Source: Clostridiaceae bacterium
GTDB lineage: Bacteria; Bacillota; Clostridia; Oscillospirales; Acutalibacteraceae
NCBI GenBank assembly: GCA_904501685.1
Contig: CAJGBX010000007.1
Location: 1-25,488, forward strand
Direction of reading: 5' to 3'
DNA: 25,488 bases
The notes under the pieces are model-generated. The model searched no databases. It saw nothing but the letters and a program-made list of their open reading frames with translations, and was not told the DNA's origin. This document shows positions 23,495 to 25,488 of the stretch, one piece after another. Both the position numbers and the translations under genes were made by a program. Each line of letters begins with the position of its first letter. Within the stretch, counting starts at the first letter, position 1.

Positions 23495-24871
23495 ATGAAA
23501 CTTTGGACAGGCCGTTTTAAAAAGGAATTAGACCCACGTACTAACGATTTTAACCGTTCATTGCCGTTTGACAGCCGTATGTACCGTCAGGACATTATGG
23601 GATCGATTGCACACGCTGAAATGCTCGGTGAGTGCGAAATAATCACTAAAGAGGATTCTTTGAAAATTGTAGAGGGACTGAAAGGTATTCTGGCCGATAT
23701 TGAAAGCGGTAAACTGCAGTTTGACGATGTTTCTGAGGATATTCATACCTTTACCGAGGGTGAGTTGACCAAGAGGATAGGGGACGCCGGCAAGAGATTG
23801 CATACTGCCCGCAGCCGTAACGACCAGGTTGCCCTGGATATTCGCCTGTATTTGCGTGACGAGTGTGATACCTTAGTTGAAATGCTTAAAGAGCTTGTGG
23901 GTGTTATTGCAGAAAAGGCCGAACAATACAGTGAAACAGTTATGCCGGGCTATACGCATTTACAGCGTGCCCAACCTATAGTTTTCGGTCATCAGCTTTT
24001 GGCATATGCCGAAATGGCTATGCGTGATATCGACAGAATAGGTGACTGCAAAAAAAGAATGAATGTGTCACCATTGGGTTCCTGTGCCTTGGCAGGTACG
24101 ACCTATCCGTTGAACAGACAGTCGGTTGCCGAAAAGCTTAATATGTTGGGAGTGACAAGAAACAGCCTTGACGGTGTAAGTGACCGCGATTTTGTGCTTG
24201 AATTAGCTTCCGCTTTGTCGATTGTCATGGTGCACTTAAGCCGTTTTGCTGAGGAGGTTATCCTTTGGTGCTCGGGTGAGTTTAAGTTTATTGAGCTTGA
24301 CGATGCATTTTCCACCGGTTCGTCCATTATGCCGCAAAAGAAGAACCCCGATATTGCTGAGCTGGTTCGCGGAAAATCGGGCAGAGTTTTCGGTGATAAT
24401 ATGGCACTGCTTACCGCTATGAAGGGTATTCCGCTTGCTTACAATAAGGATATGCAGGAGGATAAGGAGGCAATTTTTGATGCGGTTGATACCGTAGAGA
24501 AGTGTCTGTCGGCATTTACTCCGATGCTCGATACAATGAGGGTTAATGCCGCTAATATGAGAAAGGCCGCCTCGTTTGGCTTTATCAACGCTACCGACTG
24601 TGCCGATTGGCTGGTGGGTGAGGGCTTGCCGTTCCGTGATGCTTATAAGGCAACCGGTGAATTGGTAGCAAGATGTATTGAATTGAACACATCGTTAGAG
24701 GATTTGCCGTTGGACGAGTATAAAAAGGTTTGCGAGAGGTTTAACGACGGCGTTTACATTGCTATCGACCTTGAAAAGTGTGTTCGCGACCGTACGGTTT
24801 ACGGCGGTCCTGCACCGAGTGAGGTTAAGCGTCAAGCCGCCGAATTAAAGCTTAGACTTGCAGAAATTTAA
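23495..24871 (+). CDS. argH: Argininosuccinate lyase
   Basis: This is a 458-residue member of the fumarase/aspartase superfamily. Motifs are KLWTGRFKKELD at the N-terminus, HTARSRNDQVALDIRLYLRD (about 103-122), PGYTHLQRAQPIVFGHQLLAYAEM (about 151-174, with His155 a catalytic candidate) and the signature GSSIMPQKKNPD (275-286), whose serine lies in the mobile catalytic loop. It cleaves argininosuccinate to arginine and fumarate. The start at 23495 is preferred to the in-frame TTG at 23471 because AAAAGG stands just upstream, the family begins at MKLW, and the TTG lies within the argG-argH hairpin. Confidence 0.96.
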   Translation: MKLWTGRFKKELDPRTNDFNRSLPFDSRMYRQDIMGSIAHAEMLGECEIITKEDSLKIVEGLKGILADIESGKLQFDDVSEDIHTFTEGELTKRIGDAGKRLHTARSRNDQVALDIRLYLRDECDTLVEMLKELVGVIAEKAEQYSETVMPGYTHLQRAQPIVFGHQLLAYAEMAMRDIDRIGDCKKRMNVSPLGSCALAGTTYPLNRQSVAEKLNMLGVTRNSLDGVSDRDFVLELASALSIVMVHLSRFAEEVILWCSGEFKFIELDDAFSTGSSIMPQKKNPDIAELVRGKSGRVFGDNMALLTAMKGIPLAYNKDMQEDKEAIFDAVDTVEKCLSAFTPMLDTMRVNAANMRKAASFGFINATDCADWLVGEGLPFRDAYKATGELVARCIELNTSLEDLPLDEYKKVCERFNDGVYIAIDLEKCVRDRTVYGGPAPSEVKRQAAELKLRLAEI

Positions 24872-24885
24872 CAAGTATTAATTGT

Positions 24886-24913
24886 AAAAAGCTTCCGACT
24901 CGGAAGCTTTTTT
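24886..24913. terminator. Bidirectional terminator after argH
   Basis: Arms AAAAAGCTTCCG (24886-24897) and CGGAAGCTTTTT (24901-24912) close an ACT loop, with T-runs on both strands. It lies between convergent genes. Confidence 0.9.
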
Positions 24914-24918
24914 AATGC

Positions 24919-25488
24919 TTATTCAACAACACAGCCGGTGTAGTACCATTTAAGTATTTCTTCATATGTACTGCCTTGTTGTGCCATATATTGTGCACCG
25001 TATTGGCTCATTCCGGCTCCGTGGCCGTAGCCTCGTACAGAAAACTTGAATGAGTCCTCGGTTACTTCTACATCAAAATTGGAGCTGCGAAGCTTTAGAG
25101 CAGAACGAAAGCTTGAACCCTTTAGCTCGGTGCCGCAAAGCTTTAAGGAAAGTACGTAGCCTGAGCTTGAGCGGTTAATATCGGCAATCCATTCGTCAGT
25201 GTCATCGGTAAATTCTATTTTTTGCTCCTTAAAGGCTGACTTGAAATCCTCTTTTGTGATAGTGACCTCGCTTAAATATTTGGGGTTTAAAAGGTCTCCG
25301 GCCGATTCAACCGGCTGTAAATAAGGATAGCTGCCGCCCCAAAGCAATTCTGCCGATTCGGTCTTGCCACCCGAAATACTGTGACAGCAGGCAAGTATTA
25401 CCTTACCCTGATAGGTGATTTTTTTGCCTGTAACCGAGTCAACCGCCGCCGAAATTTTATCGTTGTATTTTTGATAATTTTCGCCAAA
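24919..25488 (-). CDS. SpoIID/LytB-domain protein, C-terminal part (partial)
   Basis: The minus strand is open from the window edge to a stop at 24919, giving the last 189 residues. The segment VILACCHSISGGKTESAELLWGG, followed about 90 residues later by GYGHGAGMSQYGAQYMAQQGSTYEEILKWYY, is the hallmark of SpoIID, a lytic transglycosylase that degrades septal peptidoglycan during engulfment. The N-terminal part with the catalytic glutamate and any signal anchor lies outside the window. The product may be SpoIID itself or a paralogue such as an LytB-like amidase enhancer, which cannot be decided from this end. It finishes with YTGCVVE near the expected family C-terminus. Confidence 0.88.
   Translation of the reverse strand, partial: FGENYQKYNDKISAAVDSVTGKKITYQGKVILACCHSISGGKTESAELLWGGSYPYLQPVESAGDLLNPKYLSEVTITKEDFKSAFKEQKIEFTDDTDEWIADINRSSSGYVLSLKLCGTELKGSSFRSALKLRSSNFDVEVTEDSFKFSVRGYGHGAGMSQYGAQYMAQQGSTYEEILKWYYTGCVVE

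Noticed and set aside
23471..23495. Upstream TTG as argH start
   Set aside because: It falls in the intergenic hairpin and adds residues unlike the conserved MKLWTGRF beginning.
1..25488. Mobile elements, CRISPR arrays, tRNA or rRNA genes, toxin-antitoxin or defence modules
   Set aside because: No transposase, integrase, regular repeat-spacer pattern, CCA-type tRNA fold or known defence motif was seen on either strand by eye.

Overview
The window looks like a chromosomal stretch from an anaerobic, low-to-mid GC member of the Clostridia, possibly Oscillospiraceae/Ruminococcaceae-like. The evidence is a short-form HisG paired with HisZ, a lysine (L-box) riboswitch, a YhaM-type HD exonuclease, a SpoIID-domain protein, strong AGGAGG-type ribosome binding sites, occasional TTG/GTG starts, and sigma-A promoters with 17-bp spacers. 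I placed it by gene content and style only; no taxon marker was searched. Almost all of the window is core metabolism and housekeeping. I see no phage, insertion sequence, CRISPR array, rRNA, tRNA or defence locus.

Layout. (1) 1-816, minus: the N-terminal nuclease part of DNA polymerase I, cut by the window edge and divergent from dusB (944-1912, plus), which ends at a long perfect hairpin terminator. (2) 1985-4115, minus: promoter, lysine riboswitch, terminator hairpin and an NhaC-family membrane transporter. This reads as one lysine-controlled transport unit. (3) 4212-9740, plus: a probable operon of murD, two M42 metallo-aminopeptidases, a GNAT acetyltransferase and a methionine gamma-lyase-like PLP enzyme, closed by a terminator. 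(4) 9747-10775, minus: a YhaM-like HD/OB exoribonuclease with its own promoter. (5) 10781-19074, minus: a compact his operon in the order hisZ-G-D-C-B-H-A-F-IE followed by a PHP-type histidinol phosphatase. It covers every step from PRPP and ATP to histidine. Its promoter is overlaid by two related 12-bp palindromic elements, one in the -35/-10 spacer and one just downstream of the -10, which is a convincing operator arrangement. (6) 19112-20802, minus: prfC (release factor 3). (7) 20844-22017, plus: ilvE with its promoter and terminator. (8) 22089-24913, plus: argG-argH, the last two steps of arginine synthesis, behind an AT-rich repeat-bearing promoter region. (9) 24919-end, minus: the C-terminal part of a SpoIID/LytB-domain protein, cut by the window edge.

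How the genes work together: the theme is amino-acid supply (His, Arg, branched-chain, lysine transport, peptide turnover by M42 peptidases). Regulation differs by unit: an RNA switch for the lysine transporter, probable DNA operators for his, and possible ArgR-type sites for arg. I found nothing that looks like a wholly undescribed system. The most interesting items are the riboswitch-controlled NhaC-family gene with an unusual N-terminal extension, the his operator pair, and the murD/M42/M42/GNAT/PLP-lyase gene set with its poorly understood acetyltransferase.
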